Assembly (NCBI GenBank): GCA_027491155.1
Contig: JAIXWR010000037.1
Location: 1-64,000 of the forward strand
DNA length: 64,000 bases
Direction: 5' to 3'
Source of the DNA: Verrucomicrobiaceae bacterium
GTDB lineage: Bacteria > Verrucomicrobiota > Verrucomicrobiia > Verrucomicrobiales > Akkermansiaceae
Position 1 is the stretch's first letter. The number at the start of each line of letters is the position of its first letter. This document shows positions 1-9,451 of this stretch, piece by piece. The translations under genes were made by a program, and so were the position numbers. A model generated the notes under the pieces. That model was not told the DNA's origin. It ran no database searches and saw only the letters and a list, made by a program, of their open reading frames with translations.

Positions 1-1046
1 AGGCGGAAGCGGCCAACTACCCCTTCTGCACCATCGACCCGAACGTCGGCATGGGCGTCGTCCCCGATCCCCGGCTCGCCGTCCTCTCCAAGATCTCCGG
101 CTCCCAGAAGCTCGTCCCCACCGCCATCGAGTTCGTCGACATCGCCGGCCTCGTGAAAGGCGCCTCCGAAGGGGCCGGCCTCGGCAACCAGTTCCTCGCC
201 AACATCCGCGAGACCGATGCCATCGTGCAGGTCGTCCGCTGCTTCGAAAACGACGACATCATCCACGAACTCGGCACCGTCGACCCGATCCGCGACATCG
301 AGATCATCAACGCCGAGCTGATCCTCGCCGACATCGCCGCGATGGAAAAGCGCCGCGTCTCCCGCGAGAAGAAGGCCAAGAGCGGCGACAAGGAATCGAA
401 GGCCGAGGTCGAGCTGATCGACAAGTTGATGCCTCACCTCAACGACGGCAAGCCGGCGCTCACCCTGTCTCTAACCGATGCCGAGCGTGAGCTGATCAAG
501 GACTTCTTCCTGCTCTCCGACAAGCGCACCATCTTCGCCTGCAACGTTTCCGAAGACGAGCTCGCCGGGGCGATGGCGGATCCCGATTCGCACCCGATGG
601 TTGCCCGAGTCCGCAAGTATGCCGCCGAAGCGCACGGGGCCGAAGCGGTCGTCATCTCCGCGAAGATCGAGGAGGAGCTCGTCGATCTCACCCCCGAGGA
701 AGCCGCCGAGATGCTCGGCGAAATGGGCATCCCCGACTCCGGCGTGTCCGCGCTGATCCGCGCCGTCTATCACCTGCTCGGCCTGCGCACCTACCTGACC
801 ACCGGCGTGCAGGAAACCCGCGCGTGGACCATTCACGAAGGCGACAAGGCGCCCGCCGCCGCCGGGGTGATCCACACCGATTTCGAACGCGGCTTCATCG
901 CCGCGGAAGTGGTGCACTACGACGACCTCGTCGCCCTCGGCTCCAAGCACGCCGCCAAGGAGGCCGGCAAGCTGCGGATCGAAGGTAAGGAATACGTCGT
1001 GAAGGACGGCGACGTGATCGAGTTCCGCTTCAACGTGAGCAAGTGA
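1..1046 (+). CDS. ychF: Redox-responsive ATPase YchF (Obg-like), 5' partial
   Basis: The gene enters from the left edge, with the first full codon at base 3. The 347 visible residues begin [14 protein letters not shown], the segment just after the P-loop, so roughly 25 N-terminal residues including the P-loop lie outside. The G3 region [19 protein letters not shown] and the YchF-type NxxE specificity motif (ACNVSE instead of NKxD) are visible, and a TGS domain forms the C terminus (about the last 85 residues, ending [10 protein letters not shown]). YchF proteins are cytosolic ATPases that bind ribosomes and are linked to stress and translation control. The gene converges on the RES toxin gene, with 33 bp between stop codons. 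Identification is firm; only the N terminus is missing. Confidence 0.95.
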   Translation, partial: AEAANYPFCTIDPNVGMGVVPDPRLAVLSKISGSQKLVPTAIEFVDIAGLVKGASEGAGLGNQFLANIRETDAIVQVVRCFENDDIIHELGTVDPIRDIEIINAELILADIAAMEKRRVSREKKAKSGDKESKAEVELIDKLMPHLNDGKPALTLSLTDAERELIKDFFLLSDKRTIFACNVSEDELAGAMADPDSHPMVARVRKYAAEAHGAEAVVISAKIEEELVDLTPEEAAEMLGEMGIPDSGVSALIRAVYHLLGLRTYLTTGVQETRAWTIHEGDKAPAAAGVIHTDFERGFIAAEVVHYDDLVALGSKHAAKEAGKLRIEGKEYVVKDGDVIEFRFNVSK

Positions 1047-1066
1047 TCCCGGTGCCGTGGCGGGAT
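1046..1066. terminator. Possible bidirectional terminator hairpin
   Basis: ATCCCG (1046-1051) pairs with CGGGAT (1061-1066) around a 9-nt loop, between the convergent stops of ychF and the RES toxin gene. There is no clear T tract, so this rests on position and dyad symmetry. Confidence 0.3.
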
Positions 1067-1079
1067 ACCACCCCGGGTC

Positions 1080-1535
1080 TCAAAGCCGCGGATCGAACAC
1101 GAAGCGCTCCGCTTTTGCCGGCTTCAGCCGTGCCGCCGCCGAATGACGGGGATTGAGCAGCAAGGCCCGTTCCTGCGGCACGATCACGCTCGGCAATTCC
1201 ATTGCCAGTCCATCCCCCGTCGCCAACCAGGCCCCGCCGAAACGCCGGGCCGCCGGCGACGAGGGCTGCTCTTGCCAACCCGCCGGCAGACGCTTCACGG
1301 CCACGGGCTGGATCATGGAGTCCGGCACCTCGACCGCGATCACCCGCCACTCCATCCGCAAGGCTTCCCGCGGCGCGTGAACGAGTATCTCCAAGGCGGC
1401 CAGTGCCCTTGACTGGGCCAGATACACCGCCGGCATCCCCGGTGGATTCCAGCGGCCTCCGTGGAGACGCGCGCCTTCGCCGTCCAGCGCCGCGGCGGCC
1501 CAGCGCTCCTGCACGATCCGGTACCACAATGCCAT
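1080..1535 (-). CDS. RES-domain toxin
   Basis: This 151-residue protein has the RES-family signature: an N-terminal YRI segment, the central GGRWNPPGMPAVYLA block and the ALAALEILVH helix with its conserved Glu. Characterised RES toxins (ParT, MbcT) modify or degrade metabolic targets, for example by phosphorolysis of NAD+ or ADP-ribosylation; which reaction applies here cannot be told. The ATG at 1535 lies one base after the antitoxin stop (1537-1539) with no clear Shine-Dalgarno of its own, so translational coupling to the antitoxin is likely. Antitoxin first and toxin second is the usual order for these pairs. Whether it is an active toxin is inferred from family only. Confidence 0.9.
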   Translation of the reverse strand: MALWYRIVQERWAAAALDGEGARLHGGRWNPPGMPAVYLAQSRALAALEILVHAPREALRMEWRVIAVEVPDSMIQPVAVKRLPAGWQEQPSSPAARRFGGAWLATGDGLAMELPSVIVPQERALLLNPRHSAAARLKPAKAERFVFDPRL

Positions 1536-1536
1536 C

Positions 1537-2049
1537 TCAGGAGAAAACCCCGTGTTCGATCCGCCCTAACAGCGCTTCCACTTCCCGCGCCCCGATCTCC
1601 GTGTCGGCGAAGTCCAGCGGGCACTCACCGCGGAACGCGACCGCCGGAGCCGCCAGCCAGGACCGCGCCGCCTTTTCGCTACCGAGGACATCCGATGCCC
1701 GCGCGAGCAGCCTGGCAAAGCGCACCAACCGGTCGGATGCCGCACGATCCAGCGTGCCGTGCGCCTTGCGCCGGTGGAGCGTGGCCCGCGACATGCCCAG
1801 AAGCCCGGCCATCCGCTCTTCGGTCAGCCCGAGCAGATCCCGCAGCGCGTGGAACTCCGCCAGAGGCAAGCCGTCCCGGACCCTGCCGATCATGTAGGGT
1901 GCCTCCGGCTCCCTCAGCACCGACCCGGCCGGCAAGCCCCGGTCTCCCGTCGCGGGATCCTCTTCCGGACTCCCGCCCGCTTCCGGGGGAGCCGCCGGCC
2001 GCTTCTTTCCAGCCCCACGATAAGTGACCTTATGTTTCACATGCGACAT
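1537..2049 (-). CDS. Xre/MbcA/ParS-type antitoxin
   Basis: This 170-residue protein pairs with the RES toxin. After a basic, low-complexity N terminus (about 55 residues) comes a helix-turn-helix-like region (LLGLTEERMAGLLGMS, RATLHRRK) and then the C-terminal toxin-binding domain (RFARLLARASDVLGS, AARSWL) that ends in GRIEHGVFS. In this family the C-terminal domain covers the toxin active site and the N-terminal HTH represses the operon. The start at 2049 (MSHVKHK) is chosen because GGAGGG lies five bases upstream; an in-frame ATG ten codons earlier lacks such a site. It is divergent from the HtrA-like gene across 103 bp. Confidence 0.88.
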   Translation of the reverse strand: MSHVKHKVTYRGAGKKRPAAPPEAGGSPEEDPATGDRGLPAGSVLREPEAPYMIGRVRDGLPLAEFHALRDLLGLTEERMAGLLGMSRATLHRRKAHGTLDRAASDRLVRFARLLARASDVLGSEKAARSWLAAPAVAFRGECPLDFADTEIGAREVEALLGRIEHGVFS

Positions 2050-2054
2050 TCTAT

Positions 2055-2060
2055 CCCTCC
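2055..2060 (-). promoter_or_regulatory. Shine-Dalgarno that fixes the antitoxin start
   Basis: On the minus strand GGAGGG sits five bases before the ATG at 2049. It supports this start over the in-frame ATG at 2079. Confidence 0.6.
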
Positions 2061-2152
2061 ATCCGATCCCCTCAAGCATTTTTTACCGGCCGCGCATCCC
2101 TCGCTCCGCCATTCACCTTGCACCGCGTCGGTTCCCTCCTAGCCTCGCGGAA

Positions 2153-3640
2153 ATGCTCGCGCGTTCCCTTCTCGCCCTCACCCTCCTGACCGCCGGCCCC
2201 GTGGCCGCCCAATCGGCCGCCCCGGCGCGCTCCGGAGGATTCGCCGCCGCGGTGTCGGACGTCTACCGCTCGGTGGTCCGCATCGAGGCCGCGGTGCAGA
2301 CCCCCGACTACTCGACGCCTTGGAACAGCGGCCGCTTCGGCGGCGGGATCGGCACCGGTTTCCTCATCGGGAAGAACCAGTTCCTGACCAATGCCCACGT
2401 CGTTTCCAACGCCAGCCGCCTGCTGATCACCGTCCACGGCAGCCCGCGCAAATACCCGGCCGCGGTGAAATTCATCGCCCACGACTGCGACCTCGCCCTG
2501 CTGGAGGTCGAGGACTTCGCGGACTTCGAGAAGTTCCCGGTCTTCTCCTTCGGCGAGGTACCGAGCCTCGAAAGCCAGGTCCGCGTGATCGGCTATCCGA
2601 TCGGCGGCGAACGGCTGTCCGTCACCCGCGGCGTCGTCTCGCGGATCGACTTCTCTTCCTACTCCCACTCCCGCGCGGACTCCCACCTGATCATCCAGAT
2701 CGACGCCGCCATCAACCCCGGCAACTCCGGCGGCCCGGTGGTGCAGGACGGCAAGGTCGTCGGCGTCGCCTTCCAGGGCCTGCGCCAGGCGGACAACACC
2801 GGCTACATCATCCCCACCCCGGTCGTCCGCCGCTTCCTCAAGGACATCGAGGACGGCCGCTACGACCACTACGTCGACCTCGGCGCTTCCACCTTCCCGC
2901 TCTTCAACCCCGCCATGCGACGGGCCTTGAACCTCCCCGACGACGGCGTGGGCGTCCTCGTCACCAACGTCACCCCGACCGGCGCCTGCGACGGCATCCT
3001 CAAGGCGGGCGACGTGCTGGTCTCCATCGACGGCCACCCCGTGGACAGCGCCGGGCAGATCCTCCTCGACGGCGAGAACGTTGACCTCAACGAGGTCGTC
3101 GAGCGCAAGTTCGCCGGCGACACCGTGGCGCTGCGCTGGCTCAGCAACGGCACATGGAACGATCGCGACGTGGCCCTGAAGACCATCCCGCCGGCCCGGA
3201 TGTATGCGATCCAGTATGAGAAGAAGCCGCGCTACACCGTCTTTGCCGGCCTCGTCTTCCAACCGCTCGACACCAACCTCTTCGCCACCATCAAACTCGA
3301 CGACGTGAACGTGCGGCGGCTCTACTCCGACTTCGTGCCGAAGGGAATCTTCACCGAGCGCGAGGACATCGTGCTGCTGACCCGCGTCGAGAGCGATCCC
3401 GTCAACAGCCAGCTCTCCGGCTTCACCGGGCTGGCCGTCGACAAGATCAACGGCACCGTCGTTAAGAGCCTCAAGCACGCCCACGAGTTGCTCAACCCCG
3501 CCACGCCGCCCGCCTTCTTCGTGATCGAACTGTTCGGCGCGGCCCGCCCGGTGGTGATCGCCGGCGACGCGGTGGCCGCCGCCAACAAGCGGATCAGCGA
3601 GACCTACCAGATCCCCCGTCTCTCCAACCTCGAAGACTGA
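2153..3640 (+). CDS. HtrA/Deg-like S1C serine protease with PDZ
   Basis: This 495-residue secreted protein has a Sec signal peptide (MLARSLLALTLLTAGPVAAQ) that fixes the start at 2153. The trypsin-like domain (about residues 30-250) keeps the full triad: His82 in TNAHVV, Asp113 in DCDLALLEV and Ser192 in NPGNSGGPV. A PDZ domain follows (about 270-370, with GILKAGDVLVSIDG), then a C-terminal region that may be a second, degenerate PDZ. Such proteases do quality control in the periplasm. The next gene, 23 bp downstream, encodes a related but apparently inactive protein, so the two probably form an operon and may form a complex. The exact family name (DegP, DegQ or other) cannot be assigned by eye. 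Confidence 0.9.
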   Translation: MLARSLLALTLLTAGPVAAQSAAPARSGGFAAAVSDVYRSVVRIEAAVQTPDYSTPWNSGRFGGGIGTGFLIGKNQFLTNAHVVSNASRLLITVHGSPRKYPAAVKFIAHDCDLALLEVEDFADFEKFPVFSFGEVPSLESQVRVIGYPIGGERLSVTRGVVSRIDFSSYSHSRADSHLIIQIDAAINPGNSGGPVVQDGKVVGVAFQGLRQADNTGYIIPTPVVRRFLKDIEDGRYDHYVDLGASTFPLFNPAMRRALNLPDDGVGVLVTNVTPTGACDGILKAGDVLVSIDGHPVDSAGQILLDGENVDLNEVVERKFAGDTVALRWLSNGTWNDRDVALKTIPPARMYAIQYEKKPRYTVFAGLVFQPLDTNLFATIKLDDVNVRRLYSDFVPKGIFTEREDIVLLTRVESDPVNSQLSGFTGLAVDKINGTVVKSLKHAHELLNPATPPAFFVIELFGAARPVVIAGDAVAAANKRISETYQIPRLSNLED

Positions 3641-3663
3641 ATCCCTTTCCCTCCGCCGCTTCC

Positions 3664-5217
3664 ATGCGCCCTTTCCTGCTCCTGCTTCCCTTCGCCTTCC
3701 TCACCGCCTGCGAGCGCCACGAGGCCCAGGCAGCCCCCGCGGCACCTGCGCCGGCCCCCGAACCGGCACCCGCCGCGGAGGCCGCTCCGCCTGCCCCGGA
3801 GCCCACCGCCATCCTCGCCTCGGTGGTCCGCATCAGCACCACCCAGCAGGCCTGGAACCAGGGCCAGCCGTGGGAAAAACTCCCGCCGGGCCGCAGGCGC
3901 TCGCTCGGTGCCATCGTCGCTCCCGGACAGGTCCTCACCACCGCGGAAATGGCGGCCGATGCGACCTACATCGAGCTGGAGTCGCCCGACGGCAAGAAGC
4001 TCGCCCCCGCCAAGGTGGTCGCCGTGGATTTCGAAGCGAACCTCGCGCTGCTCGGCCTCGGCTCGGAGAACGACGTGGCCTTCTTCGAAGGCACCAAGCC
4101 GCTCGACATCGCCACCCCGCCGAAGCCCGGCGAAGGTCTGGAGATCGTCCAGGTCGAGGAGAACGGCACGCCGCTCGTCACTCCCGGCAGCCTGCTGAGC
4201 GTCGATGTCGTTTCGAACTTCCTGCCCGGCCAATTCTTCCTGACCTACGAACTGAAGGCCTCGATGCAGAGCGCCGCGAACAGCTTCTCGCTGCCCGTCT
4301 TGCACGATGGCAAGCTGGCGGGCCTCCTCACCAGCTACGATTCCAAGGACCAGATCTGCGACGTCACCGCCACCGACATCGTCGCGCGCTTCGTCCGCGA
4401 GGCGGCGGACGGCGACTACGCGGGCTTCCCCTCGCTGGGCATCAGCATCAGCCGCACCGACGACGCCCATTTCCGGGCCTGGCTCAAGCTGCCGGCCGAC
4501 GACGGCGGGCTCTACGTCTCCAACGTCAAGGCGGGTGCCGCCGCGGAGAAGGCCGGACTGAAGAAGGGCGACGTGATCGTTGCCATCGACGGCCAGCCCA
4601 TCGACCGGCTGGGATACTACGAACATCCCCACTACGGACGGCTCTACTGGAGCCACCTCGTCCGCGGGGCCAAGAGCGCGGGAGACACCGTGAAGCTGGA
4701 CCTCCTGCGCGACGGCCAGGCGACCCAGATCGAAGCCGTGCTCGACCGCCGCAACGAGCAGGACCAGCTCGTTCCCGCCTACACCTTCGGCATGGCCCCG
4801 TCCTACCTCGTGAAGGGCGGCCTGGTCTTCCAGGAACTCACCCGGCCGCTGCTCGAGGCCTTCGGCGACGAATGGCAATCGCGCGCCCCGCTCAACCTGC
4901 TCGACGTTTACGAGAACCCCCACAAATACGAATCGCGCGGCCGCCGCATCGTCTTCCTCGCCGGGGTCATCGCCACCCCCGCCACCGTCGGCTACGAACC
5001 GCTGCGCAACCTCATCGTGACCAAGGTCAACGGCCGCGAAATCAAGGACATGAAGTCGCTGATCGAAGCCTTCGAACAAGCCGGTGCCGGCGGCATGGAC
5101 CGGATCGAATTCGACGAGGAGGAGTTCTCCGTTTACCTCGACGAGAAGGTCTCCGACGCCGTCGATGCGCAACTGCTCGAACGGGGCCTTAGCCGGCTTT
5201 CGAAGGCGGAAAACTAA
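3664..5217 (+). CDS. Lipoprotein pseudoprotease of the HtrA fold with PDZ
   Basis: This 517-residue protein has a lipoprotein signal with lipobox LTAC (Cys16), followed by an Ala/Pro-rich linker to about residue 47. The rest follows the upstream protease: a trypsin-like domain, a PDZ domain (VKAGAAAEKAGLKKGDVIVAIDG) and a similar C terminus. The catalytic positions are changed. The His motif TNAHVV reads TTAEMA (Glu95), the Asp in CDLALL is Asn126 in EANLALL, and GNSGGPV has become NSFSLPV. It is therefore probably not a protease and may act as a membrane-anchored adaptor, inhibitor or substrate-recruiting partner of the active enzyme. That role is inferred from pairing and residue loss. Confidence 0.82.
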   Translation: MRPFLLLLPFAFLTACERHEAQAAPAAPAPAPEPAPAAEAAPPAPEPTAILASVVRISTTQQAWNQGQPWEKLPPGRRRSLGAIVAPGQVLTTAEMAADATYIELESPDGKKLAPAKVVAVDFEANLALLGLGSENDVAFFEGTKPLDIATPPKPGEGLEIVQVEENGTPLVTPGSLLSVDVVSNFLPGQFFLTYELKASMQSAANSFSLPVLHDGKLAGLLTSYDSKDQICDVTATDIVARFVREAADGDYAGFPSLGISISRTDDAHFRAWLKLPADDGGLYVSNVKAGAAAEKAGLKKGDVIVAIDGQPIDRLGYYEHPHYGRLYWSHLVRGAKSAGDTVKLDLLRDGQATQIEAVLDRRNEQDQLVPAYTFGMAPSYLVKGGLVFQELTRPLLEAFGDEWQSRAPLNLLDVYENPHKYESRGRRIVFLAGVIATPATVGYEPLRNLIVTKVNGREIKDMKSLIEAFEQAGAGGMDRIEFDEEEFSVYLDEKVSDAVDAQLLERGLSRLSKAEN

Positions 5218-5306
5218 CAGGAATCGGCGGCCCGATTTTCGTCCAACTTTTCGGTTGTCAAAACCCGGGACCGCCCCCTAAATCCCCGCCCACCCGCAGG
5301 GGTAAA

Positions 5307-5379
5307 GGCTCGGTAGCTCAGTCGGTAGAGCAGCGGATTGAAAATCCGCGTGTCGGCGGTTCGATTCCGTCCCGAGCCA
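5307..5379 (+). tRNA. tRNA-Phe (GAA)
   Basis: The 73-nt cloverleaf is complete. The acceptor stem GGCTCGG (5307-5313) pairs with CCGAGCC (5372-5378), discriminator A5379. The D arm is GCTC/GAGC. The anticodon stem GCGGA/TCCGC holds loop TTGAAAA with anticodon GAA. The T arm is GGCGG-TTCGATT-CCGTC. The 3' CCA is not encoded, so it must be added post-transcriptionally. Confidence 0.97.
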
Positions 5380-5694
5380 CTTCTCCCGCTCCATCTTCAC
5401 CGGAGATGTGGTAGCAGGCCGAGGGTGCTTTGAAGCGGGCCGCGAGACGTCTCCGCTGCCTTCACGCAATTCCAGAGGACGACCTGTGCCCGCTCGAGGC
5501 GCGGAAAGCCAGGCGGGATCGTTCGCGACTCGGAATCGCCGGCCGCGAGAACCGGACAGCCCCGGGAACAGGGCCCCGATGGACCCTTGCCCGGGCCGGA
5601 ACATCACGCGCGCCGTCTACGCAAATGCACGCTCCTTTGACGCAATTGGACGACTCAAATCGATTGAAGCGGCCCGCCCGGTGCTCATTGTTCC
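5380..5694. other. Gene-free stretch after tRNA-Phe
   Basis: No convincing gene is seen in these 315 bases. The only candidate promoter is a weak TTGACG (5637-5642), 17-bp spacer, TCGATT (5660-5665) reading towards the Verru_Chthon gene. No attachment-site duplication of the tRNA 3' end was noticed here. Confidence 0.4.
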
Positions 5695-5715
5695 ATGGAA
5701 CTTTACCTTGTAATC

Positions 5716-8700
5716 ATGGAGTCCATCAAACATCCGGTGAACAAGGGCGTGAAAGGCCGCGGGGGCTTCGCGCTGGTGATCACGCTTTCCCTGATGGTGT
5801 TGCTCACGGTGATCGCCGTGGGCCTGCTCGGCCTGTCGGCCATCTCGTTGAGAAGCAGTTCGCAGGAAGACGCGAAAGCCGTCGCCCGCGCCAATGCCCG
5901 GATGGCCCTGATGCTCGCGCTGGGCGAACTCCAGAAGGAAATGGGACCCGACATGCGGGTCAGCGCGCAGTCCGCCCTGTTCGACAGCAACCTCGAGACC
6001 GAGTCCGTCGAGGGCGTCGGCCAGTCCCAATGGCTCGCCAGCTACGATGCCTGGGGAGACTGGCTTACCTCCACCTACTCGAGGCCGGGCGGCGGCGGCA
6101 CGCTCAGGATTTCCGACACCTACGGCCCCCGCCGCGAGAAGATGTTCCGCCGCTGGCTAATCTCCCTGCCCGAGGGAAGCGAATCCGACATCAAGGCTCC
6201 CGATTCGCCCGATTCTTGGGACGAAAGCGAGTCGGTCGAACTGGTCGGCGAGGGCACCCTCGGCGATGTCGCGAACCGCAACCCGGAGCGCGTCACCAGG
6301 GCCTACCTCGTTCCGGTCGGCGACTCCGGCAAGCACGCCTGGTGGATCGGGCCCGAGAATCACAAGGCCCGGGTCGACCTCGCCTCCCGGCCGCGGGACC
6401 TGAGCGAGGACGCTTGGGAGAGCGCGCACGGGGGCACCGCCGAAGTGGGCGTCGGGGCGCTGGACGGATTCGAGGCTCTGGACGACGACAACAGCGTCTC
6501 CGCCCGCCTCATCACCCAGGATACCCTGCGCCCGGCCGCGATCGAGGACGAGAAGGTGAAAGGCGCCTTCTTCGACATCACCGCCACCAGCAAGGGAGTC
6601 CTGGCCAGCGTGCGTGGCGGCCACCTCAAGAAGGACCTCAGCCTGCTGTTCGAGCAATCGAGCCTTCCCGCCCCCTACCGCTTTGCTGCCGGCCGCGACA
6701 TCCGCGAGCCGTCGATCCGGCCGATGAGCGCCGAACTGCAAGGCAAGAAGCCGAGCATTCCCAACCGCCACTTCGCCTCGTGGACCAACATGCGGCACTT
6801 CTACCGGATGTACCGCAGCCGCAGCGACGCGACGGTGGGCGGGACCGGCGGCAGCGGAGCCTTGGAATGGACGGGCGGAAAGGCCAGCTCCAGCATGGTG
6901 GCCTCGACCAACCTCGGCTCCGTCGGAGCCGGCACCGGCGGCCAGGACTGGGACGGATCCAACAACTACTGGCGGATCCCGATCCTGGCCAAGATCACTT
7001 TCATCTACAGCCTGCTGGCCGAACCGAGCGCCTCGCAACCCGGCAAGTTCGATTGCTACCACGTCTACAGTCCGGTCTTCACCTTCTGGAATCCCTACAA
7101 CGTCGAACTCCGCGTCCCGGACAACAAGATCGACTACCTCACCTCGGCCTACAAGGTCTGGCCGAACTCCGGCACCTTCTGGCTGGGCAAGACGCTGGTG
7201 AAGGACGCCGACCAGATGGGTGCCTTCGGGCAGATGGGCTACAGCCAGGGCGTGGTCACCCGTTCCTACCTGCGGTCGGGAGGCCGGGGCGACATCCTCT
7301 TCAAGCCGGGCGAGCTGCGGGTCTTCTCGCTGGCCTCGACCATCTCGAACGGCAACGAGGCCAGCGCCGCGGACCTGATGCCCGGCTTCAACCCGCAGGC
7401 CATCGGCGGCGAGAAGAAACTCTACGGCACCTACTCCCCGACGGAAAACCCGGGCATCTCGGTCGAGTTCTCCCACAACTACTGGGGCGGCAATATCAAC
7501 TATGGCAACACCTGCGGCTCGCTCTGCATGATCTCGTGGTGGGACCGCAAGAACAACTCCAACGCCGGAACCATCCCGGTCAACTACGCCATCGACTGGC
7601 TCAACAAGGCGCAGCGGCGGACCCCGATCACCCCGCCCGGCGGGAACAACATCGCCCGCTGGATCTTCGACGGCCGCCCCAACCCCGTGGCCTTCACCCA
7701 GCTCGTGGTCAAGGGACTGTCCGAATTCAACTACGAGAGCATCGACTGGGAAAAGGACTGGCGCTGCCGCAACTGGATCCAGGCCCCGCCCTACTACTTC
7801 GGCAGCGGGATGTACTGCTCGGAGAACGACGTCACCGCCCACACGCAGAGGCTCGACTCTCCCTACGTGGTCTTCTTCGGACCCACATCGATGGCGGAGA
7901 TGCCCAAGGTCGTCGCCCAGATCGGCAACTCGGCCTTCCTCGGCTCGGGATCCAATCCCTACGAGAAGGTGACCAGCGCGCCGATGCTCGAGCTCCCGAC
8001 GGCCCCGGTCGGCAGCCTGGCCGGCTTCTCCGGCATGCGGATCAACCCCGGATGGCTGCGGCCGGACCAGATGGGCACCCAGATCAAGGTTGCCACCTAC
8101 GGCGGCTCGGGAGTGACCAGCACCGGCGAGGAATCCCTGCACGCGGCCGACACCAAGCGGGTCTCCTACCAGAGCGGCATCACCGGACCAGGCATCGGCA
8201 ATTCCTTCATGCACCCGATGCTGCCGCGCGACGACGTTTACCGCTACGCCGACAATTCCAAGAGCGAGGACATCCCGGACCGCAACCAGCCGGACAACAC
8301 CAACCGGAACGACAGCAAGGCCTTCAACGATTACTGGGACCACGTCTTCCTGTTGAACGACGCCCTCTGGGACGACTACTTCGTGTCCTCCCTGGCCGAC
8401 CAGCGGCGTCCCGGCGCGAGCGCTGCGCGCAGCCTGGACGAAAACCTGGACCGCCTGCTTGCCGGCGAAAGCCTATCCAACACCCGCTACCACTACCGCG
8501 AGGCCGGGATTCCGGTGGCCGACGCCCGGGCGGAACTCAAGGCGGCCGACGGCTACCTGAAAGCCGCCAAGCACCTGATGGTCGACGGCATGTTCAACGT
8601 CAACAGCACCTCAGTCGCCGCCTGGCAGGCGCTGTTCGCGGGAATCCGGGAACGCAAGCTCGTCGCCCGCGTCAACGGCAGCCTCAAGGAGATAGAGGTC

Positions 8701-9432
8701 CCCTCCGGCAAGCGAATCGCCGTCTCCCGCTTCAACACCGAGGCATCCGACGAGGAGATGGACGACGCGGAATTCGGCGTGGCCATGTCCGACGGCGCCG
8801 CCGGCTGGAGCGGCGTGCGCTTCCTCGACGACGACCAGTTGCGCCGCCTGGCCGAGGAGTGCGTGAAGCAGGTCAAACAGCGCGGGCCCTTCCTCAACTT
8901 CTCCGAGTTCATCAACCGACGGCTTTCCAACGACGACCTCGGCACCATGGGAGCGCTGCAGAGCGCGATCGACTACGACGACGACACCCCCGACCCGCAG
9001 TCGATCAACTACCGCTACAAGCAGGGCTCCGGCTACATGGTCAAGGCGAGCTCTTTCGGCCGGACCGAATTCCGAACGCCCGAGGCCGCGGAGGGCTCGC
9101 GCTTCGCCGGCATCCCCGGCTACGTGATCCAGTCCGACCTTCTCAAGCCGCTGGGCAACACGCTGTCGGTGCGCGACGACACGTTCCGGATCCGGACCTA
9201 TGGCGACGCCCGTGACCCGGAAGGCAAGGTCATCGCCCGCGCCTGGTGCGAGGCGATCGTCCAGCGGACCCCGAACTACCTCGATCCGGCCAATGCCGCG
9301 GATGTGCCCGCGCGGGAGTTGGACGGTGCCGGCCGCTTCAGCGACAGCACCCGGCTCAGTCCGCTGAACCAGCGTTTCGGCCGCAAGTTCGAAATCGAGA
9401 GCTTCCGCTGGCTGCATGCCGACGAGGTGTAA
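5716..9432 (+). CDS. Verru_Chthon cassette protein A-type prepilin-like protein
   Basis: This protein of about 1238 residues starts with a basic leader and a type-IV-prepilin-like segment: GGF followed by ALVITLSLMVLLTVIAVGLL, then a long helix with ANARMALMLALGELQKEMGPD. This N terminus is characteristic of the Verru_Chthon cassette A family (TIGR02600), large exported proteins normally found with small prepilin-like partners (B, C, D). No B, C or D partner is visible here. The remainder has no recognisable enzyme domain; it is rich in Trp, Asn and Gly and looks extracellular. The start is uncertain: ATG at 5695 adds seven residues and neither site has a strong Shine-Dalgarno. A secreted protein gene follows after 19 bp and is probably co-transcribed. 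Confidence 0.8.
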   Translation: MESIKHPVNKGVKGRGGFALVITLSLMVLLTVIAVGLLGLSAISLRSSSQEDAKAVARANARMALMLALGELQKEMGPDMRVSAQSALFDSNLETESVEGVGQSQWLASYDAWGDWLTSTYSRPGGGGTLRISDTYGPRREKMFRRWLISLPEGSESDIKAPDSPDSWDESESVELVGEGTLGDVANRNPERVTRAYLVPVGDSGKHAWWIGPENHKARVDLASRPRDLSEDAWESAHGGTAEVGVGALDGFEALDDDNSVSARLITQDTLRPAAIEDEKVKGAFFDITATSKGVLASVRGGHLKKDLSLLFEQSSLPAPYRFAAGRDIREPSIRPMSAELQGKKPSIPNRHFASWTNMRHFYRMYRSRSDATVGGTGGSGALEWTGGKASSSMVASTNLGSVGAGTGGQDWDGSNNYWRIPILAKITFIYSLLAEPSASQPGKFDCYHVYSPVFTFWNPYNVELRVPDNKIDYLTSAYKVWPNSGTFWLGKTLVKDADQMGAFGQMGYSQGVVTRSYLRSGGRGDILFKPGELRVFSLASTISNGNEASAADLMPGFNPQAIGGEKKLYGTYSPTENPGISVEFSHNYWGGNINYGNTCGSLCMISWWDRKNNSNAGTIPVNYAIDWLNKAQRRTPITPPGGNNIARWIFDGRPNPVAFTQLVVKGLSEFNYESIDWEKDWRCRNWIQAPPYYFGSGMYCSENDVTAHTQRLDSPYVVFFGPTSMAEMPKVVAQIGNSAFLGSGSNPYEKVTSAPMLELPTAPVGSLAGFSGMRINPGWLRPDQMGTQIKVATYGGSGVTSTGEESLHAADTKRVSYQSGITGPGIGNSFMHPMLPRDDVYRYADNSKSEDIPDRNQPDNTNRNDSKAFNDYWDHVFLLNDALWDDYFVSSLADQRRPGASAARSLDENLDRLLAGESLSNTRYHYREAGIPVADARAELKAADGYLKAAKHLMVDGMFNVNSTSVAAWQALFAGIRERKLVARVNGSLKEIEVPSGKRIAVSRFNTEASDEEMDDAEFGVAMSDGAAGWSGVRFLDDDQLRRLAEECVKQVKQRGPFLNFSEFINRRLSNDDLGTMGALQSAIDYDDDTPDPQSINYRYKQGSGYMVKASSFGRTEFRTPEAAEGSRFAGIPGYVIQSDLLKPLGNTLSVRDDTFRIRTYGDARDPEGKVIARAWCEAIVQRTPNYLDPANAADVPARELDGAGRFSDSTRLSPLNQRFGRKFEIESFRWLHADEV

Positions 9433-9451
9433 TCCCCGAATCGCGATCCTG

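Noticed and set aside
1080-5217. RES/Xre pair plus HtrA-like genes as one defence system
   Set aside because: The toxin-antitoxin pair and protease genes are divergent and each fits its own known role; nothing ties them together.
5278-5607. Open frame antisense to tRNA-Phe with a TESNRRHADFQ-type translation
   Set aside because: This is the familiar false protein produced by reading a tRNA gene backwards; the tRNA cloverleaf is complete.
5430-9215. A 1261-codon frame overlapping the Verru_Chthon A gene on the same strand
   Set aside because: Composition is Arg/Pro/Gly-rich with no features, and it starts across the gene-free stretch. The frame at 5716-9432 has a prepilin-like N terminus.
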